Below, piece after piece: positions 35,098-44,164 of a DNA stretch of 64,000 bases. Location: NCBI RefSeq assembly GCF_018613415.1, contig NZ_JAGGQG010000029.1, forward strand, positions 1 through 64,000, written 5' to 3'. Below the pieces are notes generated by a model. The model was not told the DNA's origin. It saw nothing but the letters and a program-made list of their open reading frames with translations, and searched no databases. Position numbers and translations under genes: made by a program. Each line of letters starts with the position of its first letter. The first letter of the stretch is position 1. Source of the stretch: Bacillus sp. ISL-18 (lineage in GTDB: Bacteria; Bacillota; Bacilli; Bacillales; Cytobacillaceae).

Positions 35098-38000
35098 TTA
35101 TTTAGATTGATCGTGTGGAACAGTGACAGTAACACTCTTAGTTGTTACATTACCAGCTTTATCTGTAGCCGAAAAAGTAATCGTGTAAACACGTCCGTTA
35201 CCGTTTCCTAAACGATCTGCACGAAGATCGAAGGTAGCAGTAGAACCAGTAATGGCTGTATTCAATTTAGCGTTCTGAATATCATCAGCTTGAAGCTTCT
35301 CATTACTAGTAATGGAAGTTAACACAACTGAGTCAACTCCTGATGCGGTATCAGACGAACGAATAGTTGCGGTGACAGGCACCATTTTATGATTCGGTGA
35401 CCAAATTGTCGTTTTATCTAGAGTAATAGTTAACCTTGGTGCTGTCTTGTCAATTTTGACCGTCGCTGTATGTTGCGCTTCGTTATTTCCAGCGTTGTCT
35501 ACACTCCAATAAGTGATCTTATGGACACCCTCATCAGAAATAGTGATTGAATTTCCAGTTTGTTGGTCACCGTTATCAACTTTGTAGTACGTAGCTTTAA
35601 CACCAGAACTATTATCAGTCGCTGAAAGATCAACCTTAACATCTTTATTAACCCAATCTGTAGGTGCATTATCAGCAGTGACGGGTGCGACGGTGTCAAC
35701 AAGTGTTAGAACGCCAAACACTGAAGTATCTTGATATCCATTACCAGTTGTGTCGTTCCATGTAGCAGAACTTTGACGTGTACCATCTTTACCGTCATTG
35801 ATCTGTACGTCAAAACCAATTTTTGAGTTGTGTTGTGGAGTAACCGTTTTGAACGGAATCTTCATTTCAACGACGTAGCTATTACCCGATAAATGGGTTG
35901 CCGATTTGAAACCATTGGCAATGCTTCCAGGGTTAAAGGAAGTCTCATTGTTAAAGTTTACTCGGTATTGTCCGTCTCCGTTTTCATAAGACGATGTCTT
36001 TGCATTGTTTTCATCCACGAAGACTTCGACTGAATCCTGCTCCCATGGATTAGGGCTTGATTTGTCGAGCGAGGAATCGCTCACCTGCGTTAAAATATAC
36101 AGGTTTTCCTTATCCCAAAGGACCTTGGATACACCATTTGCCCCTTGCCATGCCTGTAGATAGTGGTTAACTGGAAGTTCGGGTGCGTTCTTCCAAATAT
36201 CATCTACAGTTCCATCAATGGCAGGAGTACCGAATAAAGCGGTAGATTGTTTAGCGACTTTCACTTCAGGTGAATGTTCTGCGATAAATTTATCCGGATC
36301 TGTGACAGCATAGTAGGCAGGTTTCGCTTGCAAGTTTTTATCGAAAATAAGCGGATTTTGGGCAGCTCTCCAGCTTGTCGCATCATTTAATCCCCAGAAG
36401 GTAACGCGACCGATGTGAGATGCGTGATCTTTGTAAATCTTGAACAATTGCGCGTATAGATAAGCTTGATCATTCGCTTGCTTGTCGGTCAGTTGGCTGT
36501 TGCTTCCAGCGGTAACATCAAGCTCTGAAATGCTAACCTGAACACCTAAAGAAATAAATTTTTCCATGGACGCTTGAACGTTTGCAGGATTGGTGTTTAA
36601 GTTATAGTGCGATTGCATTCCGATACCGTCAATAAGAAGTTTTCCCGGGTGAGTTTGTGCATATTTGTTGTTGATATCTTTGACCATGTTATAAATGGCT
36701 TGAGCTTTGTTCTGATTATCTTCATTGTAATCGTTGTAATAAAGCTTAATATTCCAACCATGTGCGTCAACTACTTTTCTTGCTTCTAAGAAGGCCTGTT
36801 CAACGAAGTCCGGTCCAATCGCTTTATACCAACCGGATTGACGCAGGTTTGCTTGCCAATCTGCTGGATTTGTTATGCCATCATTGATCGCTTCGTTGAC
36901 CACGTCCCAAGAAACGACCTTGTTACCGTAATGCTCAACGACTGTGTCAATATGTCTTCTTAAATTGGCTAATGCTACATCACGACTTAATGGCTGTCCA
37001 TTGTCATCAGAATACAACCATGTTGGTGTCTGTTGGTGCCAAACAAGGACGTGACCATGTAATTTCAGGCCTGCTGCTGCAATTTTGTTAACGAGCGCGT
37101 CCTCATCGGTAAAGTCAAATTGTCTATTCGCATCATACACTCCATCTGGTTTCATTGCGTTTTCTGCTGTGACAATATTGAAATGCTTTTTGAGAAGGTC
37201 GCCTCTAACACCATCCAAGTCTGCTGATGATACAGCATTTCCGATCAAGAAATCATTCTTATAGACATCTTTTATCGGGGTTAAATCTTGGACTGTAACC
37301 GGAGCTGAACCAGTAGGTTCAAAGGTGATGTCGTCAATATAGAAAGATGCGGTAGCGTTATTTGAACTTTCTACATAAATTGTCAAATTTTCGTCGCCTG
37401 CAGTGGTATAACGATACGTTCCTTCTAGCTTAACCCAGCCGTCTGCTTTATTGATTGTTTTCCCTTGAAGGTTATTGTAGCTGGCAGCTCCGCCAGTTCC
37501 AACCTGTGTGGAAAGCTGAAGCTGTGAGCTTTCTGGTGAAATCAGCTTGACCCAAGCAGAAATCTTATATTCTTGTCCAAGATCAATGTATTTCGCAACA
37601 TTTAAAGATGGACCATTCCAGGCTTGTGTTCTGCCCTCAACCTTAAGAGCATTAGAACCGCCAGAAGTATGGTTATCTTCATTGGTTACAGTTAGCGTTT
37701 CAGTACCAGCTCTGCCCACGAAGCCACCTGTTGTTTGATTTTCAAACGTAATTGGATTGAAGGTTTGCGCTGCTGGTCTTGTGACCACAGGAGTAGGGCT
37801 AGTTACCTTTTCCGTGATCAGGATATCTCCAATGTAGAACGGAACAGTTTTTCCTGCGTCGTTAGATTGAATACGCAGTGCGCTATCTTTGCTTGTATCA
37901 ACGGTGTAATCTCCAGTTAACGTAAAAGCTTGTCCTGCTTTATAATCCGCTGCTACATACAAGCCATTATAGCTGTTTACATTCTGAAGCAAAGCTTGTG

Positions 38001-39066
38001 CACCTGCAAGAACACTTTCACTACCGTCAACGTACCCTTTGACTGTGATCGTATATTTTTTGCCGTTTACCATGCCGACTTTGCTGAAAGGGATATCTAC
38101 GCTATCCCAGTTGTTCACTCTACCGCTTACAGAGATCGCTTTTCCATCAGCATTGCCGTCAAAAACCTTTCCGGAAACTGCTTCTATTTGCGGGTTGCCT
38201 GCTTTTGTTGCAACACCTAAACCATTTTCAAAGGTTTCGTGAAAAACCGTTTGCGTTTGGTCTCCGGTTGTTGGAGGAGTTGTTGGCTCAGGTGCCGGTC
38301 CGCCAACCCAGCCTGCAATTGTTGCTAAATCTGCATCTAATACATAGTAACGACCCTTTTCGTAATCCCCAGTACTAGGGGTACCAACCTTAAATGCATA
38401 CTTGATGCCGTTGGTTTTAGCAACATCCTTTACAGTCGCATTAAAAGAACCATATGGATAGGCTAAAAGGACAGGAGCTTTGCCTGTTAAATCTTTTAAA
38501 TAATTTTCCGCTGTTACAATTTCATCTGAAGCTTGCGCAGTCGTCATTGGACTAGTACCCGCAGCACCATTTCCCCAGATGTTTTGATCGTGAGTTTTGG
38601 AATGATTCTCAATGCTCACACTTGGTTCATTCAACAAACTTTTCAACTGGTCTAATGACATGCTGTAACCGCCGCCAATCCAGCTGCTGACAACAAACAG
38701 AACGGATTTCATGTTATATTGCTTCAGTACGGGAAGAGCAGTGGTAACGAAGTCAGGAGTAGCATCATCAAAGGTTAATAAAACAGCCTTCGCAGGAGCC
38801 GTTGCAGTTCCTTGCATGATGCTCACATATTCATCCGCTGATAGCGTGGTGTAACCATTGTCATGAAGGTACTTCATGGCCTGGTTAAAATGATCAATGC
38901 TTGTATCAGTCCATTGGTTGGTAGGAGTTTGAACAATTCGGTGATACAAAAGAACGGGTATATCTCCATTTGTCGCTGCCTTTGCAACATGTCCAATCCA
39001 GCCTGTCGGAATTACTAAAAAAGCTACAAGAAGTAATGAAATAAATCTTTTCAACTTTCCTATCAT
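35098..39066 (-). CDS. Secreted modular polysaccharide deacetylase and GH10 endo-xylanase
   Basis: A 1322-residue secreted enzyme with two catalytic modules. Signal peptide 1-30 (cleavage after VAKA). CE4/NodB deacetylase at about 35-250: TFDDATPD (D100, D101) and HSKTH (H155, H159). CBM4/9-like modules at about 270-420 and 437-585. GH10 xylanase at about 598-930 with acid/base Glu725 in WDVVNEAI and nucleophile Glu849 in SISELDVT. A CBM9-like module at about 945-1125 and two Ig-like domains to the end. There is no LPxTG or S-layer anchor. It would deacetylate and cut xylan outside the cell. Start follows TGGGGGTAG. The divergent antiporter is probably unrelated. Confidence 0.94.
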   Translation of the reverse strand: MIGKLKRFISLLLVAFLVIPTGWIGHVAKAATNGDIPVLLYHRIVQTPTNQWTDTSIDHFNQAMKYLHDNGYTTLSADEYVSIMQGTATAPAKAVLLTFDDATPDFVTTALPVLKQYNMKSVLFVVSSWIGGGYSMSLDQLKSLLNEPSVSIENHSKTHDQNIWGNGAAGTSPMTTAQASDEIVTAENYLKDLTGKAPVLLAYPYGSFNATVKDVAKTNGIKYAFKVGTPSTGDYEKGRYYVLDADLATIAGWVGGPAPEPTTPPTTGDQTQTVFHETFENGLGVATKAGNPQIEAVSGKVFDGNADGKAISVSGRVNNWDSVDIPFSKVGMVNGKKYTITVKGYVDGSESVLAGAQALLQNVNSYNGLYVAADYKAGQAFTLTGDYTVDTSKDSALRIQSNDAGKTVPFYIGDILITEKVTSPTPVVTRPAAQTFNPITFENQTTGGFVGRAGTETLTVTNEDNHTSGGSNALKVEGRTQAWNGPSLNVAKYIDLGQEYKISAWVKLISPESSQLQLSTQVGTGGAASYNNLQGKTINKADGWVKLEGTYRYTTAGDENLTIYVESSNNATASFYIDDITFEPTGSAPVTVQDLTPIKDVYKNDFLIGNAVSSADLDGVRGDLLKKHFNIVTAENAMKPDGVYDANRQFDFTDEDALVNKIAAAGLKLHGHVLVWHQQTPTWLYSDDNGQPLSRDVALANLRRHIDTVVEHYGNKVVSWDVVNEAINDGITNPADWQANLRQSGWYKAIGPDFVEQAFLEARKVVDAHGWNIKLYYNDYNEDNQNKAQAIYNMVKDINNKYAQTHPGKLLIDGIGMQSHYNLNTNPANVQASMEKFISLGVQVSISELDVTAGSNSQLTDKQANDQAYLYAQLFKIYKDHASHIGRVTFWGLNDATSWRAAQNPLIFDKNLQAKPAYYAVTDPDKFIAEHSPEVKVAKQSTALFGTPAIDGTVDDIWKNAPELPVNHYLQAWQGANGVSKVLWDKENLYILTQVSDSSLDKSSPNPWEQDSVEVFVDENNAKTSSYENGDGQYRVNFNNETSFNPGSIANGFKSATHLSGNSYVVEMKIPFKTVTPQHNSKIGFDVQINDGKDGTRQSSATWNDTTGNGYQDTSVFGVLTLVDTVAPVTADNAPTDWVNKDVKVDLSATDNSSGVKATYYKVDNGDQQTGNSITISDEGVHKITYWSVDNAGNNEAQHTATVKIDKTAPRLTITLDKTTIWSPNHKMVPVTATIRSSDTASGVDSVVLTSITSNEKLQADDIQNAKLNTAITGSTATFDLRADRLGNGNGRVYTITFSATDKAGNVTTKSVTVTVPHDQSK

Positions 39067-39354
39067 TTTCTACCCCCACAAAAGTTTTTTTCATAACAAA
39101 TGAAGCGCTTATAAATGAAGGACTGCCCTCCTCTCATTCTCTTATTCTTTTATTCTAGCTTGGCACTCAAAACTTTTAACCACCAAAAACTAAAGATAAT
39201 ACTTAAGAAATTAAAGATACTTCTGGTTTGCGGGGGTGAGACACTTTATGTTTTGTGTTGCATTGAATAATGATGGAAAATACTTGAAGATGAGTTTCGA
39301 TATTTTTACTTATGGGGATAATAAAAACACTGATCACAATAGGAGAGTAACAGG

Positions 39355-41391
39355 ATGAATCTATTAATGACTATTTTAATCTTGCTGCTATGTTTATTAA
39401 TATCAAATGTTATCAGCCATTATATACCGTTTATTCCGACAGCATTAACACAAATTGCCTTCGGTATAATGATTGCCCTACTATCAAGCAAATTAACACT
39501 TGAACTGGAAGCAGAGTGGTTTTTGCTGCTATTTGTAGCACCATTGTTATATAACGATGGGCGGCATTTTCCGCGGGATGAACTGTGGAAAATGAGAAGA
39601 CCCATCCTTGCTAATGCCATTGTCCTTGTTTTGGTCACCACTATTGGCGGTGGCTATTTCATTCATTGGATGATTCCCAATATTCCCCTTCCAGCAGCTT
39701 TTGCACTGGCAGCGATTCTGTCTCCAACGGACCCTGTTGCAGTAAATGGAATTGCAAAACGAATCCATATACCAGAAAAGGTGTTAAATCTGGTTAGAGG
39801 AGAATCCCTCATTAATGATGCCTCTGGTTTGGTGGCATTTAATTATGCAGTTGCAGCTGTTGTAACGGGTTATTTTTCCTTAAAAGAGGCGATATTTGAT
39901 TTCTCCTATATGTTCATTGTTGGGGCAGCCGCCGGTCTATTCCTAGGAATCCTGATTACTTGGGTCCGCTATCTATTAAGAAAACAAGGAATCATTGATG
40001 TGACATTTCATTCCTTATTACATCTCCTGACACCGTTTGTTATTTTTATCATTGCAGAAGAACTGCTGCATGCTTCTGGAGTGATTGCAGTTGTTGTTGC
40101 TGGAATTTTTCATTCACTTGTTAAAGAAAAAACAGAAACCTTCGTAGCCGAAGAGCAAGTATTGACAGAGGGGATCTGGTCAATTGTGTTATTTGTACTT
40201 AACGGTGTTGTCTTCCTTTTATTAGGATTAAACATACCAACATCGATGGAGGAGGCTGTCAGAAATCCCAATATAGGAAATGGGTTAATCATTAGTTATG
40301 TGATCGCGCTTGGATTTGTGATTCTTGGGATCCGTGCTATCTGGTCGTACTTTATTTCATATTATGAATATCATGAGGCAGGAACAAAGAATACACCGAA
40401 GCCCGATATAAAAACAGCACTAATCACTAGTTTAACAGGTGTTCGCGGAGCTGTGACAATGGCAGGCATACTTTCGATTCCTTTTACCAAGATAAACGGC
40501 GCGGCATTTCCGGAACGTTCCTTGCTTCTCTTTTTGGCAGCAGGGGTGATACTGTTTACCCTGCTTGCTGCTACAGTGTTTTTGCCATTTTTAAGTGAAC
40601 GCGAAAAGATTGAAGGAACGGACAAGCATTACATAAGCATTCAAGAGGCAAAGCGAAAGATTTTGCTGGCAGCGATAAAGAAGATTAGAGAAGAAATAAA
40701 CGAAGAAAATGAAGCCGCAGGATATGAGTTAATGACTGAATATAAACGAAAATTTCATCAAATCCAACCTAGTAAGAATGCGAGCTCAAAATATTCCCAT
40801 GTCTTTCAACAACAGGTAACCGAAACTCGATTACTGGCACTAAAAGTGGAAAGAATCTATTTACATGAGCTTATGAGAAAAAAAGGGCTGGATGAGGAAG
40901 TATTTGCTACGTTTGAAAAAGCGCTGGATCATCGTGAAGAAGCGTTATCTAACAATGTTCGCTCGAGGTCCTTGTATCTTTTACGGGTAATAAAAAGAAC
41001 ATGGGGCCGCTTTTGGCTAAAATATCGAAAAGATAAAGAAGTAAGAGTCGCTAGATTACGTGTAAGCAGAGGAATTCAATTAAAATCCTTGCATGCCGCA
41101 CTAAAATTTCTAGAAGAATATTCAAACAAATCAGATAAAATAACAGATGCTGTGAATCTGGTGATCCTCGATTACAAACGAATCATTGATCAATTAAAAC
41201 AACGGGCTGCCCGTTATAATGAAAAAAGCGAAGAGCAAAAAGAAGAGCTGCGGCTGAGGGTCATGGATATCGAACGTGCAGAAATACATAGGATGTACGA
41301 GTTTGGTGAAATTGGCAGAGATCAAACAAAAGAACTTCGAAAATTCATAAACTACATTGAAAGTGTGACTTTATACGAACATGTGGAGTAA
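39355..41391 (+). CDS. CPA1-family Na+/H+ antiporter
   Basis: A 678-residue protein. The N-terminal 400 residues have about 12 helices with the antiporter core LSPTDPVAVNGIAKR and GESLINDASGLVAFN (acidic ion-binding residues), and TGVRGAVTMAGIL near helix 11. The C-terminal 250 residues are a charged, helical cytoplasmic domain, likely regulatory. It exchanges Na+ or K+ for H+ in pH and salt homeostasis. Start follows AGGAGAGTAACAGG. It diverges from the xylanase gene with a 288-base gap. Confidence 0.9.
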   Translation: MNLLMTILILLLCLLISNVISHYIPFIPTALTQIAFGIMIALLSSKLTLELEAEWFLLLFVAPLLYNDGRHFPRDELWKMRRPILANAIVLVLVTTIGGGYFIHWMIPNIPLPAAFALAAILSPTDPVAVNGIAKRIHIPEKVLNLVRGESLINDASGLVAFNYAVAAVVTGYFSLKEAIFDFSYMFIVGAAAGLFLGILITWVRYLLRKQGIIDVTFHSLLHLLTPFVIFIIAEELLHASGVIAVVVAGIFHSLVKEKTETFVAEEQVLTEGIWSIVLFVLNGVVFLLLGLNIPTSMEEAVRNPNIGNGLIISYVIALGFVILGIRAIWSYFISYYEYHEAGTKNTPKPDIKTALITSLTGVRGAVTMAGILSIPFTKINGAAFPERSLLLFLAAGVILFTLLAATVFLPFLSEREKIEGTDKHYISIQEAKRKILLAAIKKIREEINEENEAAGYELMTEYKRKFHQIQPSKNASSKYSHVFQQQVTETRLLALKVERIYLHELMRKKGLDEEVFATFEKALDHREEALSNNVRSRSLYLLRVIKRTWGRFWLKYRKDKEVRVARLRVSRGIQLKSLHAALKFLEEYSNKSDKITDAVNLVILDYKRIIDQLKQRAARYNEKSEEQKEELRLRVMDIERAEIHRMYEFGEIGRDQTKELRKFINYIESVTLYEHVE

Positions 41392-41463
41392 CTTTCTAAT
41401 AGGGAAAATACAAATTAGAACTAGTTAGCAAAGCAAATGGGTCTTAGGCACAAGTAAAATAAT

Positions 41464-41496
41464 GAAATGGGATCATAGATCCTGTTTCTTTTTTTT
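41464..41496 (+). terminator. Terminator of the antiporter gene
   Basis: GAAATGGGATC and GATCCTGTTTC pair with mismatches around ATA, followed by eight T. Confidence 0.7.
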
Positions 41497-41563
41497 GCCG
41501 GCTATACCTCCTCTAGCATGTAATAACAGAAGTCGACATTCTAACTAAATTATTCTACATTAA

Positions 41564-41580
41564 ATTACAATTATATTACA
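41564..41580 (-). promoter_or_regulatory. WalR box upstream of the CwlO-like gene
   Basis: Read on the minus strand, TGTAAT-ATAAT-TGTAAT fits the WalR (YycF) direct repeat TGTWAH-N5-TGTWAH exactly. It lies 111 bases before the start. In Bacillus subtilis the cwlO homologue yvcE is WalR-activated, so the same control is likely. Confidence 0.65.
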
Positions 41581-41690
41581 TTATCGACTAATTCATTGTT
41601 TTTAGTCCTTTCGGAATATAAACTAGGATTATATTAAGAATAGATTAAGAATGTATGAATGAATTATAGGTTACTAGAGGAGAACTAATT

Positions 41691-42932
41691 ATGATAAAAA
41701 AATTAATAAAATATACCGTATCCGCTTCCATAATTGCGACAATGATTTCTGCTACACCTGCTTTTGCGAATCCAGTCACCCAAGGTCAAATCAATCAAAC
41801 ACAAAATCAAATTGATGACTTTGAAACAAAAGTTCAACAATTAGACGATCGAATTTCTATTGCAATTGAGAAAAGTCAAGAACTTAACAATCAAATTAAA
41901 ACACAACAAGGGAAAATCGAAGAAACAAAGGGTGAAATCACAGCAGCCCAAAAGTCTCTGGATGCTCACAAAGAGGTCTACGCTGAAAGACTAAAAACTA
42001 TTCAATTAGAAGGTAAACAGTCTGTAGCAACTTACGCAGAACTTTTGCTGTCATCTGATAACATTTCTGAGTTTTTAACTAGGTTTACTGCGATTTCTAG
42101 TATTATGCAAAGTGATACAGATTTGCTGAATGGTTTGAATGAAAAAGAACAAGCGTTAAAAAATGCTGAGGAAAAATTACATAATGAATTCGATCAATTA
42201 AAAGAGAGCCAAACTGAATTAGCTTCTGAACAACAAAAAATTGCAGAAGATAAAAAAGAAATTGAGCAAGAATTAGCAGATGCGAAAAATACATTACAAA
42301 ATCAACAGGCACAATTGGCAGAACAAAAGGCTGAAGAAGCCCGCCAGATTGCACAACAAAAGGCTGAGGAAGCAGCTCGTCAGTTAGCCCAACAGCAAGC
42401 CCAACAACGTGCTCAACAAGCGCAACAGCATGCCCAACAAGCCCAACAACATTCCCAGAAGCCTGCTCGACAAACCGAGCAAGCACCTGAACAGCAAGCA
42501 CCTGTAACGCAAGCGCCAGTAAGCAGCACGCCTGTTAAACCTGCACCAACGGCAGTCGCAGCCCCTCCAGTTAACTCTGGTTCGGCAAGTGCAGTTATTG
42601 CCTATGCAAAACAATTTTTGGGCACTCCGTATGTTTGGGGCGGGACAACACCAAGTGGATTTGATTGCTCGGGTTTCACCTCATATGTGTTTAGAAATGC
42701 AGCTGGCATTAATCTTCCAAGGGTAGCACGAGACCAGCAAGATGTTGGTACCAGAATTTCTCCTAGTCAAGTACAGCCGGGAGATTTGGTATTCAGAGGA
42801 AATCCAGCTTACCATGTTGGTATTTACATTGGAGGCGGACAATATATCCACGCGCCACAAACAGGTGACGTCGTAAAAATCGCAGCTTATAACCCGTCTA
42901 AATTTACTAGTGCAGCTAGAGTTTTACGTTAG
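41691..42932 (+). CDS. cwlO: CwlO-like peptidoglycan DL-endopeptidase (NlpC/P60)
   Basis: A 413-residue secreted hydrolase that cuts the D-Glu-mDAP bond of peptidoglycan to allow cell elongation. Signal peptide 1-26 (AFA cleavage). Residues 30-230 form a long coiled coil. A Gln/Ala-rich low-complexity hinge (about 205-270) joins it to the NlpC/P60 domain (about 295-413), with catalytic Cys in FDCSGF, His in YHVGIYIG and a third polar His in YIHAP. Domain order matches CwlO/PcsB proteins, which act with FtsEX. WalR box upstream, good ribosome site (AGAGGAG). Confidence 0.88.
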   Translation: MIKKLIKYTVSASIIATMISATPAFANPVTQGQINQTQNQIDDFETKVQQLDDRISIAIEKSQELNNQIKTQQGKIEETKGEITAAQKSLDAHKEVYAERLKTIQLEGKQSVATYAELLLSSDNISEFLTRFTAISSIMQSDTDLLNGLNEKEQALKNAEEKLHNEFDQLKESQTELASEQQKIAEDKKEIEQELADAKNTLQNQQAQLAEQKAEEARQIAQQKAEEAARQLAQQQAQQRAQQAQQHAQQAQQHSQKPARQTEQAPEQQAPVTQAPVSSTPVKPAPTAVAAPPVNSGSASAVIAYAKQFLGTPYVWGGTTPSGFDCSGFTSYVFRNAAGINLPRVARDQQDVGTRISPSQVQPGDLVFRGNPAYHVGIYIGGGQYIHAPQTGDVVKIAAYNPSKFTSAARVLR

Positions 42933-42955
42933 GTTTAAATATATAGCTATAATCT

Positions 42956-42992
42956 AAAAACATCCTATTTACGAGAATAGGATGTTTTTTTT
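42956..42992. terminator. Terminator of the CwlO-like gene
   Basis: AAAAACATCCTATT and AATAGGATGTTTTT pair perfectly around TACGAG, with eight T following. Confidence 0.85.
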
Positions 42993-43110
42993 GTAAAACA
43001 GTAAATTTTATATTTACTCGTGAATAAATAGATTAAACACTGTTGTAAATAGGGTGTGAGATAATGTGACGATAATGTTCAAAAAGTGCCGAATATAGTT
43101 TATTATCAAT

Positions 43111-43132
43111 TTGTTAAGTTAACAATATTGTT
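43111..43132. promoter_or_regulatory. Palindromes upstream of putB (candidate regulator site)
   Basis: TTGTTAA-G-TTAACAA is a perfect palindrome and overlaps a second perfect palindrome AACAATATTGTT. The region is AT-rich, so chance is possible. It sits about 100 bases before putB, and a third ACAAT..ATTGT pair follows near 43165. Confidence 0.35.
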
Positions 43133-43219
43133 TAAATTAAAAATATATAGACAAATGTGTGTAAACAATATTAAAATTGTGTAAGAGCTTACATAATATT
43201 TTAAGGAGGATTGAAGGAT

Positions 43220-44134
43220 TTGGAATTAATAATGAGAAACATGTTTCAATCACTTGGGAAAAACTCTTCCGCCAATAAACTTGCAAAGAAATATGGATTG
43301 CGTTTTGGGGCAAACCGTTTTGTAGCAGGTGAATCTATTAAATCTGCTATAGAGGCTGTTAAAAGGCTTAATAGCGAGGAGAAGGTTGTGACCTTAGACC
43401 ATTTGGGTGAATTTGTTTATACCGAAGAAGAGGCACTCGAATCAGCAGCCATGTGTATTCAAACTTTGGATGCTATTAATGAAGCAGGCGTTAATTCAAA
43501 TCTTTCCCTTAAGATGACTTCTCTTGGCCTTGATATTAGCAAAGAGCTGTGTATGAAAAATATGCGTAAAATTCTCGATCGTGCTAAACTCTATAATAAT
43601 TTTGTACGAATTGATATGGAGGATTATGCACATTGCCAACTATCAATCGATATTTACAAAGAGCTTCGCAAGGAATATGACATTGTCGGCCTGGTCATCC
43701 AAGCTTATCTCTACAGGACCGAGCAGGATATAGCCGAGTTAAATATGCTGAATGCAAACTTACGCCTTGTAAAAGGAGCTTACAAAGAATCACCGACTGT
43801 AGCCTTTCCAGAGAAAACAGATGTGGATGAAAACTACAAAAAAATCATTAAGCAGCATCTACTGAATGGCAACTATACTGCCATCGCAACCCATGATGAA
43901 ACAATGATTGAATATACCAAGTCAGTTGTTAAAGAGCATCAAATACCGAAAGAGCAATTCGAATTCCAAATGCTTTATGGAATTTGTGAAGATATTCAAA
44001 CAAAACTAGTAAAAGAAGGCTTTAAAGTTCGAGTGTATGTACCATACGGGGTCGATTGGTTTGGCTATTTTATGAGACGTTTGGCAGAAAGACCTGCTAA
44101 TGTTTGGTTTGTACTGAAAAATCTATTAAAATAA
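43220..44134 (+). CDS. putB: Proline dehydrogenase
   Basis: An FAD enzyme oxidising proline to 1-pyrroline-5-carboxylate. The 304 residues fit the monofunctional Gram-positive form, a TIM barrel carrying VRIDMEDYAH, GLVIQAYLYRT, LRLVKGAYKE and a C-terminal RRLAERPAN. Of the two TTG codons, 43220 has the AAGGAGG site (43203-43209) at normal spacing; 43211 is too close. First gene of the put set. In Bacillus subtilis the order is also putB-putC-putP followed by its regulator. Confidence 0.93.
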   Translation: MELIMRNMFQSLGKNSSANKLAKKYGLRFGANRFVAGESIKSAIEAVKRLNSEEKVVTLDHLGEFVYTEEEALESAAMCIQTLDAINEAGVNSNLSLKMTSLGLDISKELCMKNMRKILDRAKLYNNFVRIDMEDYAHCQLSIDIYKELRKEYDIVGLVIQAYLYRTEQDIAELNMLNANLRLVKGAYKESPTVAFPEKTDVDENYKKIIKQHLLNGNYTAIATHDETMIEYTKSVVKEHQIPKEQFEFQMLYGICEDIQTKLVKEGFKVRVYVPYGVDWFGYFMRRLAERPANVWFVLKNLLK

Positions 44135-44164
44135 CAATTTTGTATACAGAGGAGTCGAAAAATT

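Noticed and set aside
42103..42501. Antisense 132-codon frame inside the CwlO-like gene
   Set aside because: Product of the Gln/Ala-rich low-complexity hinge read backwards.
42993..43219. Sigma-54 promoter upstream of putB
   Set aside because: No GG/GC pair at -24/-12 spacing was found, in keeping with the regulator's missing GAFTGA loop.
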